DNA from: Oxalobacteraceae bacterium AB_14
Lineage (GTDB): Bacteria; Pseudomonadota; Gammaproteobacteria; Burkholderiales; Burkholderiaceae_D
NCBI GenBank assembly: GCA_000381565.1
Contig: KB906724.1
Location: 778,350 to 842,349 of the forward strand
DNA length: 64,000 nt
Reading direction: 5' to 3'
Shown here: positions 56,448-64,000 of the stretch, one piece after another
How positions within the stretch are numbered: the first letter of the stretch is position 1
Layout: every line of letters begins with the position of its first letter
Made by a program: the position numbers and the translations under genes
Notes under the pieces: generated by a model
Told to the model about the DNA's origin: nothing
Database searches by the model: none
The model's input: the letters and a program-made list of their open reading frames with translations, nothing else

Positions 56448-57953
56448 ATGAACAGCCTATGGCCGGCACTGTCCGGCATCGCACTCAGCCTGCTGGCGCT
56501 GTGGTACGGCGAGCAGCGGCTGCGCACCCTGCGCAGCCGCTGCGCGCAGCTGCAATCGGCGCTGGAAGGCCACCGCGACGCGGAACGGAGGCTGGACCAC
56601 ATCGCCCACCACGACAGCCTGACCGGCTTGCCCAACCGCCTGCAATGCCAGCTGCAGCTGGAGCACGGCATCGCCTACGCGCGCCGCCACGGCAGCCTGC
56701 TGGCGGTGCTGTTTGTCGACATCGACCACTTCAAGTCCATCAACGACAACCTCGGCCACGACGCCGGCGACCAGGTGCTGGTGCAGTTCGCGCAGCGCCT
56801 GCGCCAGTGCGTGCGCGAGGTGGACACGGTGGCGCGCCAGGGCGGCGACGAGTTCATCGTGCTGCTGACCGAATTGCGCGCCGCCGCCGATGCGCAGCAG
56901 GTGGCCGACAAGATCGGCGCCGCGCTCGCCGCGCCGTTCCTGGTGCATGGCGAGACGCTGGCGGTGGCGGCCAGCATCGGCATCGCCGTCTATCCCGACG
57001 ACGACCTCGATATCGAGACGCTGCTGGAGAAGGCCGACCTGGCGATGTACGCGGCCAAGCAGCGCGGCAAGGGCGCCGGGCTGCGCTTCGCGCCCAGCAT
57101 GCAGGCCAAGGCCTATTCGCGGGTGGTGCTGGAGACCGCGCTGCGCCACGCGCTCGAGCATGGCGAATTCGTGCTGGCCTACCAGCCCAAGCTGAACCTG
57201 AACGAACAGAAGATCTGCGGCGTCAAGGCGCTGCTGCGCTGGCGCCATCCGGAGCTGGGCCTGGTGATGCCGCCGGATTTCCTGCCGGTGCTCGAGGAGA
57301 GCGCGCTGATCCTGCCGGTGGGGGCGTGGGTGCTGGCGACCGCCGCCGCGCAGGCGCGGCGCTGGATGGAGCTGGGCCATCCGCTGACGGTGTCGGTGCA
57401 CCTGTCGCCGCGCCAGTTCTACCAGAAGGACATCGCCCGCAGCTTGGCCGAGATCCTGCACCAGGCCGGGCTGCCGGGCCGCTACATCGAGCTGGAGATC
57501 ACCGAGGGCATGCTGATCGACAAGAACCAGAATTGCGAGGCCGTGCTGCGCCAGTTCAAGCAGATGGGCATGCGCATTTCGATCAGCGATTTCGGCACCG
57601 GTTACGCCTCGCTGAACTACTTGCGGCGCTTCCCGGTGGACCTGGTGAAGATCAATAAATCCTTCATCGACGACCTGCGCCGCGCGGCCAGGCAGCCGAC
57701 CGACCGCCACAGCGACGGCCGGGCGGCGGACGAGGGGGCGATGGTGCGCGCCATCATCGCGATGGCCCATACCCTGAACATGCAGGTGATTGCCGGCGGC
57801 GTGGAAACCGGCGACCAGCTGGAGCAGCTGGCGGCGATGGGCTGCGACGAGGCGTTCGGCTTCTGCCTGAGCGCCGCCGTCGCGCCGGAGGAGCTGGAGG
57901 CGTTGCTGGCGCACCGCTGGCGACCGCAGGCGTCGGTTATTGCTGCCGGCTAG
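56448..57953 (+). CDS. GGDEF-EAL protein with intact GGDEF and degenerate EAL site
   Basis: 501 residues from ATG at 56448, after GGAGAGGGA. One N-terminal membrane segment precedes a coiled coil, a GGDEF domain with DIDHFKSINDNLGHDAGD and QGGDEF (132-136), and a full-length EAL domain. The EAL fold is recognisable (YQPKLNL, ALLRWRHPELG, ELEITEG, DFGTGYASLNYLRRFPVDLVKI) but catalytic positions are changed: EAL is K260-A-L, the metal Asn of SVNLS is H318, DDFGTG is S380-DFGTG, KID is KI-N403, AEGVET is A-G450-GVET, and QGY is F470-G-F. It is probably a diguanylate cyclase with an inactive or sensory EAL part. It starts 44 bases after the chemoreceptor gene and ends convergent, overlapping by 17 bases. 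Confidence 0.92.
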   Translation: MNSLWPALSGIALSLLALWYGEQRLRTLRSRCAQLQSALEGHRDAERRLDHIAHHDSLTGLPNRLQCQLQLEHGIAYARRHGSLLAVLFVDIDHFKSINDNLGHDAGDQVLVQFAQRLRQCVREVDTVARQGGDEFIVLLTELRAAADAQQVADKIGAALAAPFLVHGETLAVAASIGIAVYPDDDLDIETLLEKADLAMYAAKQRGKGAGLRFAPSMQAKAYSRVVLETALRHALEHGEFVLAYQPKLNLNEQKICGVKALLRWRHPELGLVMPPDFLPVLEESALILPVGAWVLATAAAQARRWMELGHPLTVSVHLSPRQFYQKDIARSLAEILHQAGLPGRYIELEITEGMLIDKNQNCEAVLRQFKQMGMRISISDFGTGYASLNYLRRFPVDLVKINKSFIDDLRRAARQPTDRHSDGRAADEGAMVRAIIAMAHTLNMQVIAGGVETGDQLEQLAAMGCDEAFGFCLSAAVAPEELEALLAHRWRPQASVIAAG

Positions 57954-60900
57954 CGGGAAAGAACCAGGCCAGCGGCCGCTGCACGCGCGCCGCCCACGAA
58001 CGCTCGTTGTGGATGGCGCCGTCGGCGGCGTAGAACAGCAGGTCGTCGTTCAAGCGGTAGCCCCGGGCCAGCATGGCGTCGCGCATTTTCAGTGTGTGCT
58101 CCAGGCCGTCGTCGTCGGTGCCGGCGTCGAGGTAAAACTTGACCGGCTGGTGCGCCGGCGCCTTGGCGATCATCTCGCCCTGATTCCACCAGAACGAACT
58201 CGACACGCCCGCCGCGCGCGAGAACACTTGCGGCCGGTGCTGGGCGATGTAGACTGAGGCGATGCCGCCCAGCGAGGAGCCCATGATGGCGGTGTGTTCG
58301 CGCTGCGGCAAGGTGCGCAGATGGGCGTCGGCCCAGGGCTTGACCGTGTCGACGATGAAGGCCATGTAGGCGTCGAGCTTGCCGCCGCCGTATTGCGGAT
58401 CGCAACAGGGCGTGTACTCGGCGACGCGGTCCTTGGTGTTGTCGATGCCGACCACGATGGCCGGCGCGACGACGCCGTCGGCGATCAGGCGGTCCATGGT
58501 GCTGGCGATTTCCCAGGCGGCGCCGTAGGCCGCGGTGGCGGCGTCGAACAGGTTCTGGCCGTCGTGCATGTAGAGCACCGGATAGCGCCGCTGCGGATCG
58601 GCGTCGTAGCCGGGCGGCAGGTAGATGCGCAGGCTGCGCTGGTTGCCCAGCTGCGGCGAGGCGAACTGCTCGACGATGCGCAGCGTGCCGGCCGGCGGCA
58701 AGGGCGGCATGGGCGGCACGGGCGCGCGGGCCGCGACGCCCGGCCTGGCAGCCGGCGCGACCGCCGCGCCGCGCGCCAGCGGCATGATGCGCACGCCGTG
58801 GATGTCGAAGCGGTTCGACGGTCCCTTGACGCCGCCCGCGTCGGCGTAGCTGGTGTTACTTTTCAGGTAGCTCATGTTGTAGAAATCGCTGAGCTCCATG
58901 CGGTAGCTGCCCGCCTTGAGCACGGCCTTCAGCGGCGTCGACCACGACGGTCCGGCGCTGGCCGGCGAATGCGGCAACTGCACCACGCCTTGCGCGGCGA
59001 TGGCGCCGCCGCCATCCCTGAGCGTCATCCACTTGACGCCGCCGCTGATGCCCAGGTTGACCTGGTGCGAGGTGTTGCGGTACCTGAGCTGCAGGGCGTA
59101 GCTGCCCTCGCGCTCGACCCGGATGTCCTGCACCGCGAAGGTGTCGGACGGCGCGCCCCAGCCGGCGATGCGGCCATCGACGGCGGGCACGCTGGACTGC
59201 ACCCGCGCATCGCCGGCGGCGATTTCCACGCCGCCGTTCAGGCACGCCGGCGCGCTGTGATGGCTGCGGTTGCCGGAGCCGCTGTACATCGCCTCCACCG
59301 AGTAGCACAGGTTGTCGTTCTCGCCCTTGCCCAGCAGCGGGGCGCGGCGGTCGGCCCAGGTCTTGGCGCTGACGCGCTGCGTGGCCAGCTTGCCGTTGCG
59401 GTAGATGTTGTAGACCACACCCTTGCCGGCGCCTTCAAGGTGCAGCGTGGGGAAATCGTAGGTGCCGCGTTCCAGCTTGACGATGCGCGGCTCCGGCGGC
59501 GCGTACACCGCAGGATCGACTGCCAGCGGCTGCGCGCTGACGCTGCGTATGGCCTGCTGTCCGGCGACCAGCTTGCCGAGGCGAAGCTCGATGACGTTGT
59601 CCGCTGCCAGCTCGGACCAGGCCAGCGTGGCCGCCGCCGGCTTGCCGTTCAAGGTCACCGCATCGACCTGGTAGTAGCCGTCGCCGCGCGCGGCGGGCGG
59701 CAGCGACAGGCGCACCTGCAGGCGCTTGCCGCGCAGCGCGAGATGGTTGAGCGTGACGGCGTCGCTGCCGGCAAACGCTTCGCGCCGCAACTTCGCCGTG
59801 ACGAAGGGACGCAGCGCGACGCCGTCGTCGGTGGTCTGCACGCCAAACACCTCGCCCACCACCATGCCCAGGTAGGCGCCGACGGACCACAGCTGGCGGC
59901 GCGAATCGACCACCGGTCCGCTCAAGTCGCCCTGCGCCTGCCGGTCCTTCAGCATCGGCTGGCCGGACAGCCATTCCAGGTTCTCCATGTTCGACAGGTT
60001 CAGCGCCGCGCCGCGCATCAGCGTATCGTAGGCCGCGTCGGCGACGGCGACGTTGCCGGTCAGCGCCGCCGCCTTCAGGCCAAAGGCCGTCACGAACGGC
60101 CACATGGCGCGGTTGTGATAGATCGCCACGCCTGGCTGCTGCGGAAAGATCACCGGCGCGCCCAGCGGCCCGTGCGGATAGTGCGCCAGGATGCTCTCGG
60201 CCTGGCGGCGGTCGGCGATGCCGGTGACGATCGCCAGCGTTTGCCCGAGCCAATCATATTTGTACATCGGCGCGCCGTCGAAATGGCCGGCCGTCAGGCT
60301 GCTGTACATGCCGGTGTCGGCCTGCCACAGGCGGTCGTTGATGGCGCGTTTCAGGTCCGCCGCCCAGGCCGCGTACTTGTCCGCCAGCGCCGCATTGCCT
60401 TGTTCCTGCGCCAGCCGCGCGGCCAGCGTCAGCGCCTTGTAATGCCCGGCGTTGGTGGACAGCGCCTTCGACGTCGCCATGCTGGCCAGGTCGCCGGCGA
60501 TCCAGCCGGCGTAGCTTTGCTCGCGCCAGTCGAGGAAGGATTGCTCGCCATTGTACAAACCGTCGACCGCATCGTAGGCGGCCAGCCGGTCGTTCTCCAG
60601 CGTGTTGGAGAGGGCGCGCAACGCGGTCGCCGCGAAGGCCTTGCGCTCGTCCGGCGCCAGCGCCTTCAGGGCTTCCTCCGCGCCGAAGGCCCAGCTGACG
60701 CGGTCCGTGCTGACCGGCCAGCTGCCGCCGCTGCCGGTGTCCTGGATGATCTGCAAACCGTCGGCGCTGCCGGCGGCGTGCGCGCCCGGCCGCACGCCGT
60801 CGCGATAACCGGACAGCTTGAACTCGAGCGAATTGCGCACACGGCGCGGGTCCAGCATACCCAGTCCCAGCGCGGCCGCGTAGGACAGGTCGCGCGTCCA

Positions 60901-61296
60901 TACGTAGTGCCACAACTCGCCGGTCTCGAAGCAGTTGCAGGAGATGGGGCTGCCGCCGTTGTAGCTGCCGTCGCGGATCTCGCCGACCGAGTCCTGCTTC
61001 ATCTCCAGGCCGGCCAGGGTGAACAGGGCGTCGAAGGCCAGGTTGCCGCTGCGGACCGACGGCTGCCCCTGCGCTTCGGCGTAGTCGATCTCCTGCTTGC
61101 CGCCGTCGCGCACGCGCATGGTGGTCGATTGGGTGTAGCTGCGCAGCGCGGCGCTGGCGTCCGGCGTGGTGTAGCGCACGGTCTCCTGCTTGCCGTCCCA
61201 GGTCGGATAGCTGGTGCTCAGCGTGGCGGCGGCAGCCGCCATCGCGGGCAGGGCCAGCAGCGACAAGGCGCCAAAGCGGCGACGGGCGTAGCTCAT
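57937..61296 (-). CDS. six-hairpin glycosidase fused to a C-terminal esterase
   Basis: 1119 residues from ATG at 61296, overlapping the GH13 stop by 4 bases. Signal peptide MSYARRRFGALSLLALPAMAAAAA. Residues about 30-600 form an (alpha/alpha)6 glycosidase of the GH15/GH63/trehalase-like group (GELWHYVWTRDLSYAAALGLGML, GSWPVSTDRVSWAFGAEEAL, YNGEQSFLDWREQSYAGW, ENLEWLSGQPMLKD). A beta-rich linker with a CBM-like part follows (about 650-840). The end is a putative esterase fold: RSLRIYLPPGYDADPQRRYPVLYMHDGQNLFD, IVVGIDNTKDRVAEYTPCCDP, and GSSLGG with nucleophile Ser1008. It should act on an esterified or branched alpha-glucan in the periplasm, together with the amylase before it. Confidence 0.88.
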   Translation of the reverse strand: MSYARRRFGALSLLALPAMAAAAATLSTSYPTWDGKQETVRYTTPDASAALRSYTQSTTMRVRDGGKQEIDYAEAQGQPSVRSGNLAFDALFTLAGLEMKQDSVGEIRDGSYNGGSPISCNCFETGELWHYVWTRDLSYAAALGLGMLDPRRVRNSLEFKLSGYRDGVRPGAHAAGSADGLQIIQDTGSGGSWPVSTDRVSWAFGAEEALKALAPDERKAFAATALRALSNTLENDRLAAYDAVDGLYNGEQSFLDWREQSYAGWIAGDLASMATSKALSTNAGHYKALTLAARLAQEQGNAALADKYAAWAADLKRAINDRLWQADTGMYSSLTAGHFDGAPMYKYDWLGQTLAIVTGIADRRQAESILAHYPHGPLGAPVIFPQQPGVAIYHNRAMWPFVTAFGLKAAALTGNVAVADAAYDTLMRGAALNLSNMENLEWLSGQPMLKDRQAQGDLSGPVVDSRRQLWSVGAYLGMVVGEVFGVQTTDDGVALRPFVTAKLRREAFAGSDAVTLNHLALRGKRLQVRLSLPPAARGDGYYQVDAVTLNGKPAAATLAWSELAADNVIELRLGKLVAGQQAIRSVSAQPLAVDPAVYAPPEPRIVKLERGTYDFPTLHLEGAGKGVVYNIYRNGKLATQRVSAKTWADRRAPLLGKGENDNLCYSVEAMYSGSGNRSHHSAPACLNGGVEIAAGDARVQSSVPAVDGRIAGWGAPSDTFAVQDIRVEREGSYALQLRYRNTSHQVNLGISGGVKWMTLRDGGGAIAAQGVVQLPHSPASAGPSWSTPLKAVLKAGSYRMELSDFYNMSYLKSNTSYADAGGVKGPSNRFDIHGVRIMPLARGAAVAPAARPGVAARAPVPPMPPLPPAGTLRIVEQFASPQLGNQRSLRIYLPPGYDADPQRRYPVLYMHDGQNLFDAATAAYGAAWEIASTMDRLIADGVVAPAIVVGIDNTKDRVAEYTPCCDPQYGGGKLDAYMAFIVDTVKPWADAHLRTLPQREHTAIMGSSLGGIASVYIAQHRPQVFSRAAGVSSSFWWNQGEMIAKAPAHQPVKFYLDAGTDDDGLEHTLKMRDAMLARGYRLNDDLLFYAADGAIHNERSWAARVQRPLAWFFPASRQQ

Positions 61297-63152
61297 TGTT
61301 CGATCTCCAGTATCAGCGCCGAGCGCGCAGGCAAGGTGAGCTCGCCATCGAGCGACACGCGCTTGCCACTGATGACGTCGACGCCGGCGCGCACGCCGCT
61401 CAGCATCTCGTGGAAGCGCGCGGTTTTCAGCACGGTGTCGGTGCTGTTCTTGTTCAAGGCTACCATGACTTTTTTGGCGCCGTCGTAACGGAAGTAGACG
61501 TAGGTGTTTTTCTCGGGGCCGAAGTGCATCATCTTGCCGTGATGGATCACGGACGCGCCCTTGCGCCAGTTGAACAGCTTCTTCACATACGCCTGCGCGG
61601 CCGCCTGCTGCGCCGTCAGGCCGGCGCCGGTGAAGGCGTTGACGGCGTCGCCGCGCCAGCCGCCTGGGAAGTCGCGGCGATAGGAGGCGTCGTCGCGGTC
61701 CTTGGTGGTGCTGGTCATCTGGATCTCGCTGCCGGCATAGAATTGCGGAATGCGCGGCGCCGTCGCCACGAAGGCCATCGCCATGCGGAACAGCTGGTCG
61801 TCCGCGTTGAGCTCGCTGTAGATGCGCGACATGTCGTGGTTGCCTTCGAACAGCACCAGGTTGCCGGCGTTCGGGTACAGATAGTCTTGCGACAGCGTCT
61901 CGTACAGATTGCCCAGGTTTTGCTCGGCGCCGTCCGGCGCGGCCAGCGCGCGGCGCATGGCGTAGGTCAGCGGGAAGTCCATCATGCTCGGCATGTGCGA
62001 CTGATAGCCGTTGAAATTCTGCTTGCCCTCCTGCCAGTGCGCGACCACCGGGATCAGCGGCGTCCATTCCTCGCCCACCAGGTTCAGCTTTGGATACTCG
62101 GCCAGCATGCTGCCGGACCAGCGGCTGAGGAACTCGGTGTTGGAGTAGCCGTAGGTGTCGACCCGCAGGCCGGCCAGGCCGGCGTACTCGATCCACCAGA
62201 TATCGTTCTGGATCAGGTAGGTCGCCACAAACGGGTTGGCCTGGTTCAGGTCCGGCATGCCTTCGACAAACCAGCCTTCGGTGAAGTTGCGCTTGTCCTC
62301 GTTCGACGCGTAAGGATCTTGCAGCGCCACCCGGTGATGCTCGGTCGGCACGAACTTGCCCTGGTAGGTCAGCCAGTCCGGCGCCGGCATGTCCTGCATC
62401 CACCAGTGCTTGTCGCCGATGTGGTTGAGCACCACGTCCTGGATCACGCCCAGCCCCCTGGCGCGCGCCTGCGCGACAAAGCTGCGGAAGTCCTCGTTGC
62501 TGCCGTAGCGCGGGTCGATGCGGTAGTGGTCGGTCGTCGCGTAGCCGTGATAGGAATAGGCCGACGAGTTCGATTCCAGCAGCGGCGTCGGCCAGACCAT
62601 GGTGAAGCCCATGCCGGCGATGTAGTCCAGGTGGTCGGCCATGCCGCGCAGGTCGCCGCCGTGGCGGCCGGAGGGCGCCGCGCGGTCGGCGCGTTCCCTC
62701 ATGCCGGCCGCGTTGTCGTTGGACGGGTCGCCGTTGGCGAAGCGGTCCGGCATCACCTGGTAGATGGCGTCGCCGCTGTTGAAGCCGGCGCGCTGGGCCG
62801 AGCCGGCGGCGCGCGCCAGCAATTGGTAGTTGTAGTGCACAGCCTGGCCGCCGCGCTTGAACACCAGGTCGATCGCCCCCGGCGCCGCGTCGGGCGCGAT
62901 TTCCAGGTTGACGAACAGATAGTTGCGGTTGGCGACCCGCGCCACCGAGGTGATCCGCACGCCGGGGTAGGCCAGGGCAGGCTCCAGGTCGGCGATCTGC
63001 GGCCCGTGCACCATCAGTTGCAGCGAACTGTTGTGCATGCCGGCCCACCACAGCGGCGGGTCGACACGGTCGATGTGCGGGGGTGGCGTGGCGGCCAGCG
63101 CAGCGGCGGGCAACAAGCACGCCAGCAGTGCCCGGATGATGGTCTTGGTCAT
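61293..63152 (-). CDS. periplasmic GH13 alpha-amylase / neopullulanase (SusA-like)
   Basis: 619 residues with a signal peptide (MTKTIIRALLACLLPAAALA). An N-terminal beta-sandwich domain (PPLWWAGMHNSSLQLMVHGPQIADLEP) precedes the GH13 barrel. Catalytic residues are visible: nucleophile D332 in GLRVDTYGY, acid/base E361 in LVGEEW, third D440 in FEGNHDMSR. DVVLNHIG supplies another conserved region. The enzyme cuts alpha-1,4 (and perhaps alpha-1,6) glucan oligomers. It leads an operon with the glycosidase-esterase fusion and is divergent from a TonB receptor gene, the classic arrangement for glucan uptake. AGGGAG lies before the ATG. Confidence 0.93.
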   Translation of the reverse strand: MTKTIIRALLACLLPAAALAATPPPHIDRVDPPLWWAGMHNSSLQLMVHGPQIADLEPALAYPGVRITSVARVANRNYLFVNLEIAPDAAPGAIDLVFKRGGQAVHYNYQLLARAAGSAQRAGFNSGDAIYQVMPDRFANGDPSNDNAAGMRERADRAAPSGRHGGDLRGMADHLDYIAGMGFTMVWPTPLLESNSSAYSYHGYATTDHYRIDPRYGSNEDFRSFVAQARARGLGVIQDVVLNHIGDKHWWMQDMPAPDWLTYQGKFVPTEHHRVALQDPYASNEDKRNFTEGWFVEGMPDLNQANPFVATYLIQNDIWWIEYAGLAGLRVDTYGYSNTEFLSRWSGSMLAEYPKLNLVGEEWTPLIPVVAHWQEGKQNFNGYQSHMPSMMDFPLTYAMRRALAAPDGAEQNLGNLYETLSQDYLYPNAGNLVLFEGNHDMSRIYSELNADDQLFRMAMAFVATAPRIPQFYAGSEIQMTSTTKDRDDASYRRDFPGGWRGDAVNAFTGAGLTAQQAAAQAYVKKLFNWRKGASVIHHGKMMHFGPEKNTYVYFRYDGAKKVMVALNKNSTDTVLKTARFHEMLSGVRAGVDVISGKRVSLDGELTLPARSALILEIEQ

Positions 63153-63413
63153 GCAGTCTCCCTGGTCAACGCCGGAAAGTAGCGATACTACAGGCGCTTG
63201 TTATCGTGGTATGCCGGGCTTGCTGCCCGGTTTTCATAGAGAATACTCTCAAAGTCCCTGCGTATCAAACCATGGAATTTAGTCAAAATACAGGATGTGC
63301 ATCGATTTTTTATTCATATTGTTTTTTCAGCCAGGAATTCACGGCGAAGGGACCGAAATCCCACCGCGGCATGCAGCTTTGGTTTCAAAAACAAGTGGTT
63401 CTATCGCTAAATA

Positions 63414-63428
63414 TGTAGTTCTACTACA
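63414..63428. promoter_or_regulatory. small palindrome, candidate operator
   Basis: TGTAGT and ACTACA form perfect 6-bp arms around TCT. The position in the divergent region suits a sugar-responsive repressor, but no regulator is assigned. Confidence 0.35.
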
Positions 63429-63533
63429 ATCCTCGTGCCGCACTTCTGTAGCCGAAATACAACGACAAGCGCGTATCCGCAGGGGGAAGTAGGCGCGTAG
63501 CCAGTTGTAAAGCGTAGGCGCAAAGAAGTTTCA

Positions 63534-63561
63534 TTGACATGGAATCTAGTTTTAGTACAAA
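63534..63561 (+). promoter_or_regulatory. candidate promoter of the TonB receptor gene
   Basis: A consensus TTGACA (63534-63539) and TACAAA (63556-63561) are 16 bases apart, leaving a leader of about 125 bases. The second copy of the CATGGAAT.TAGT repeat lies within the spacer, where a regulator would block or assist polymerase. Confidence 0.5.
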
Positions 63562-63691
63562 ATTCTTCATAGGACGTCTTTTAGAACGTTGAATTTCCTT
63601 GGATCCCGTGTAGTTTGAGGCGCCCCGACGAATGCGGAGCGACTGATGTTGGCGGGAATTATGTTTTGTGTCGTGAGTGAGGGGACATTGA

Positions 63692-64000
63692 ATGAAAATT
63701 TTCGCGAATAAGCGTAGTCATGGTGCTGCGTTCCAACTGAATCCAGTCGCAGCTGGCTGCGCCGTATTCCTGTCGATGATGGCAAGCTCGGCTGTATATG
63801 CGCAAGAAGCGTCGCAAGCGGCCCCGGCGCAAGCCTCCGACGTGACGGCCGCCAAGGCCGACCCCAACGCACCGGTGGTGCCATCGGTGGTCGTAGCCGG
63901 TATCCGTCGCGGTATCGAAGCGGCCATCTCGATCAAAAAGAATTCCACCTCCATCGTCGAAGCCATCTCGTCGGAAGACATCGGCAAACTGCCGGACTCC
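63692..64000 (+). CDS. TonB-dependent receptor, N-terminal part (cut by window end)
   Basis: 103 codons from ATG at 63692 to the last base. A signal peptide (GCAVFLSMMASSAVYAQ) is followed by a short Ala/Pro-rich stretch and the start of the plug domain: VVVAGIRRGIEAAISIKKNSTSIVEAISSEDIGKLPDS. That opening is typical of the TonB-Xanth-Caul class of outer-membrane receptors, many of which import oligosaccharides. With the divergent amylase operon, maltodextrin or a similar alpha-glucan is the likely cargo (inference). GAGGGG lies about 9 bases before the ATG. Confidence 0.9.
   Translation, partial: MKIFANKRSHGAAFQLNPVAAGCAVFLSMMASSAVYAQEASQAAPAQASDVTAAKADPNAPVVPSVVVAGIRRGIEAAISIKKNSTSIVEAISSEDIGKLPDS

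Larger units (their letters stand above)
63153..63691. other. 539-base divergent regulatory region between the amylase operon and the TonB receptor
   Basis: No gene is seen here; the stretch is much richer in A and T than its flanks. It holds a near-identical direct repeat (CATGGAATTTAGT at 63271-63283 and CATGGAATCTAGT at 63538-63550), a short inverted repeat at 63414-63428, and a promoter candidate at 63534-63561. A carbohydrate-responsive regulator probably acts here. Confidence 0.6.

Noticed and set aside
57937..63120. A 1727-codon open frame on the minus strand
   Set aside because: Only the part from 61296 to 57937 is real; the upstream part is an out-of-frame shadow of the GH13 amylase gene, which has its own signal peptide, catalytic residues and stop.

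Overview
The window is a GC-rich, tightly packed bacterial chromosome segment. Gene content and protein style suggest a betaproteobacterium of the Oxalobacteraceae (Massilia, Duganella or Janthinobacterium type). Pointers are the chitinases with CBM5/12 domains, a phasin (polyhydroxyalkanoate metabolism), a DUF1800/DUF1501 pair, many two-component and c-di-GMP proteins, and a TonB-dependent receptor of the Xanthomonas/Caulobacter subclass. The genus assignment is inference. No rRNA, tRNA, CRISPR array or prophage was seen.

Layout. 1-6584 is a chitin-degradation operon: the end of a GH18 chitinase, a JmjC/cupin-type oxygenase, a modular GH18 lipoprotein chitinase, and a GH19 chitinase split by an IS4-family element (4758-6171, 18-bp inverted repeats, 10-bp target duplication). 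6632-8096 holds a DUF1275 membrane protein, an internally deleted GFA-like protein and a GNAT acetyltransferase. 8093-15092 carries two divergent signalling giants: a propeller protein with a degenerate GGDEF domain, and a BvgS-like hybrid kinase. 15086-17969 has two periplasmic binding proteins and an unknown protein. 18147-29974 holds a DUF883-like protein and two tripartite efflux systems: MFS/HlyD/TolC type on plus, and TetR-controlled RND on minus with a GyrI-like protein at its end.

30141-32893 is a DUF1800/Tat-DUF1501 pair. 33139-38980 holds a response-regulator/kinase hybrid, a 2-Cys OhrR-like regulator with a 2-oxoglutarate dioxygenase, and an HD-GYP response regulator with a CHASE histidine kinase. 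38984-42877 has a TIM-barrel isomerase, a PhyH-like dioxygenase, a LysR regulator with a long inverted repeat at its start, and an M29/NicX-like protein. 43042-44844 contains small proteins, among them a broken ParD/ParE-like module. 44848-57953 holds a TPR-GGDEF cyclase, an MdlAB-like ABC exporter, a phasin, DUF2164, cytosine deaminase, two GNATs, a chemoreceptor and a GGDEF-EAL protein whose EAL active site is lost. 57937-64000 is an alpha-glucan locus: a six-hairpin glycosidase fused to an esterase, a GH13 amylase, and a divergent TonB receptor cut by the window edge.

Themes. Two polysaccharide-use loci (chitin, starch-like glucan) frame the window. Four proteins have c-di-GMP-type domains, and two of these have clearly degenerate motifs. 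Three unrelated Fe(II)/2-oxoglutarate-type oxygenases are present. A 78-bp two-hairpin dispersed repeat occurs twice, plus a single-hairpin relative, always just past the 3' end of a gene. I found no convincing wholly new defence or mobile system. The strongest leads are the degenerate EAL and GGDEF proteins, the OhrR-dioxygenase operon, the glycosidase-esterase fusion and the reversible-looking IS disruption of the GH19 chitinase.
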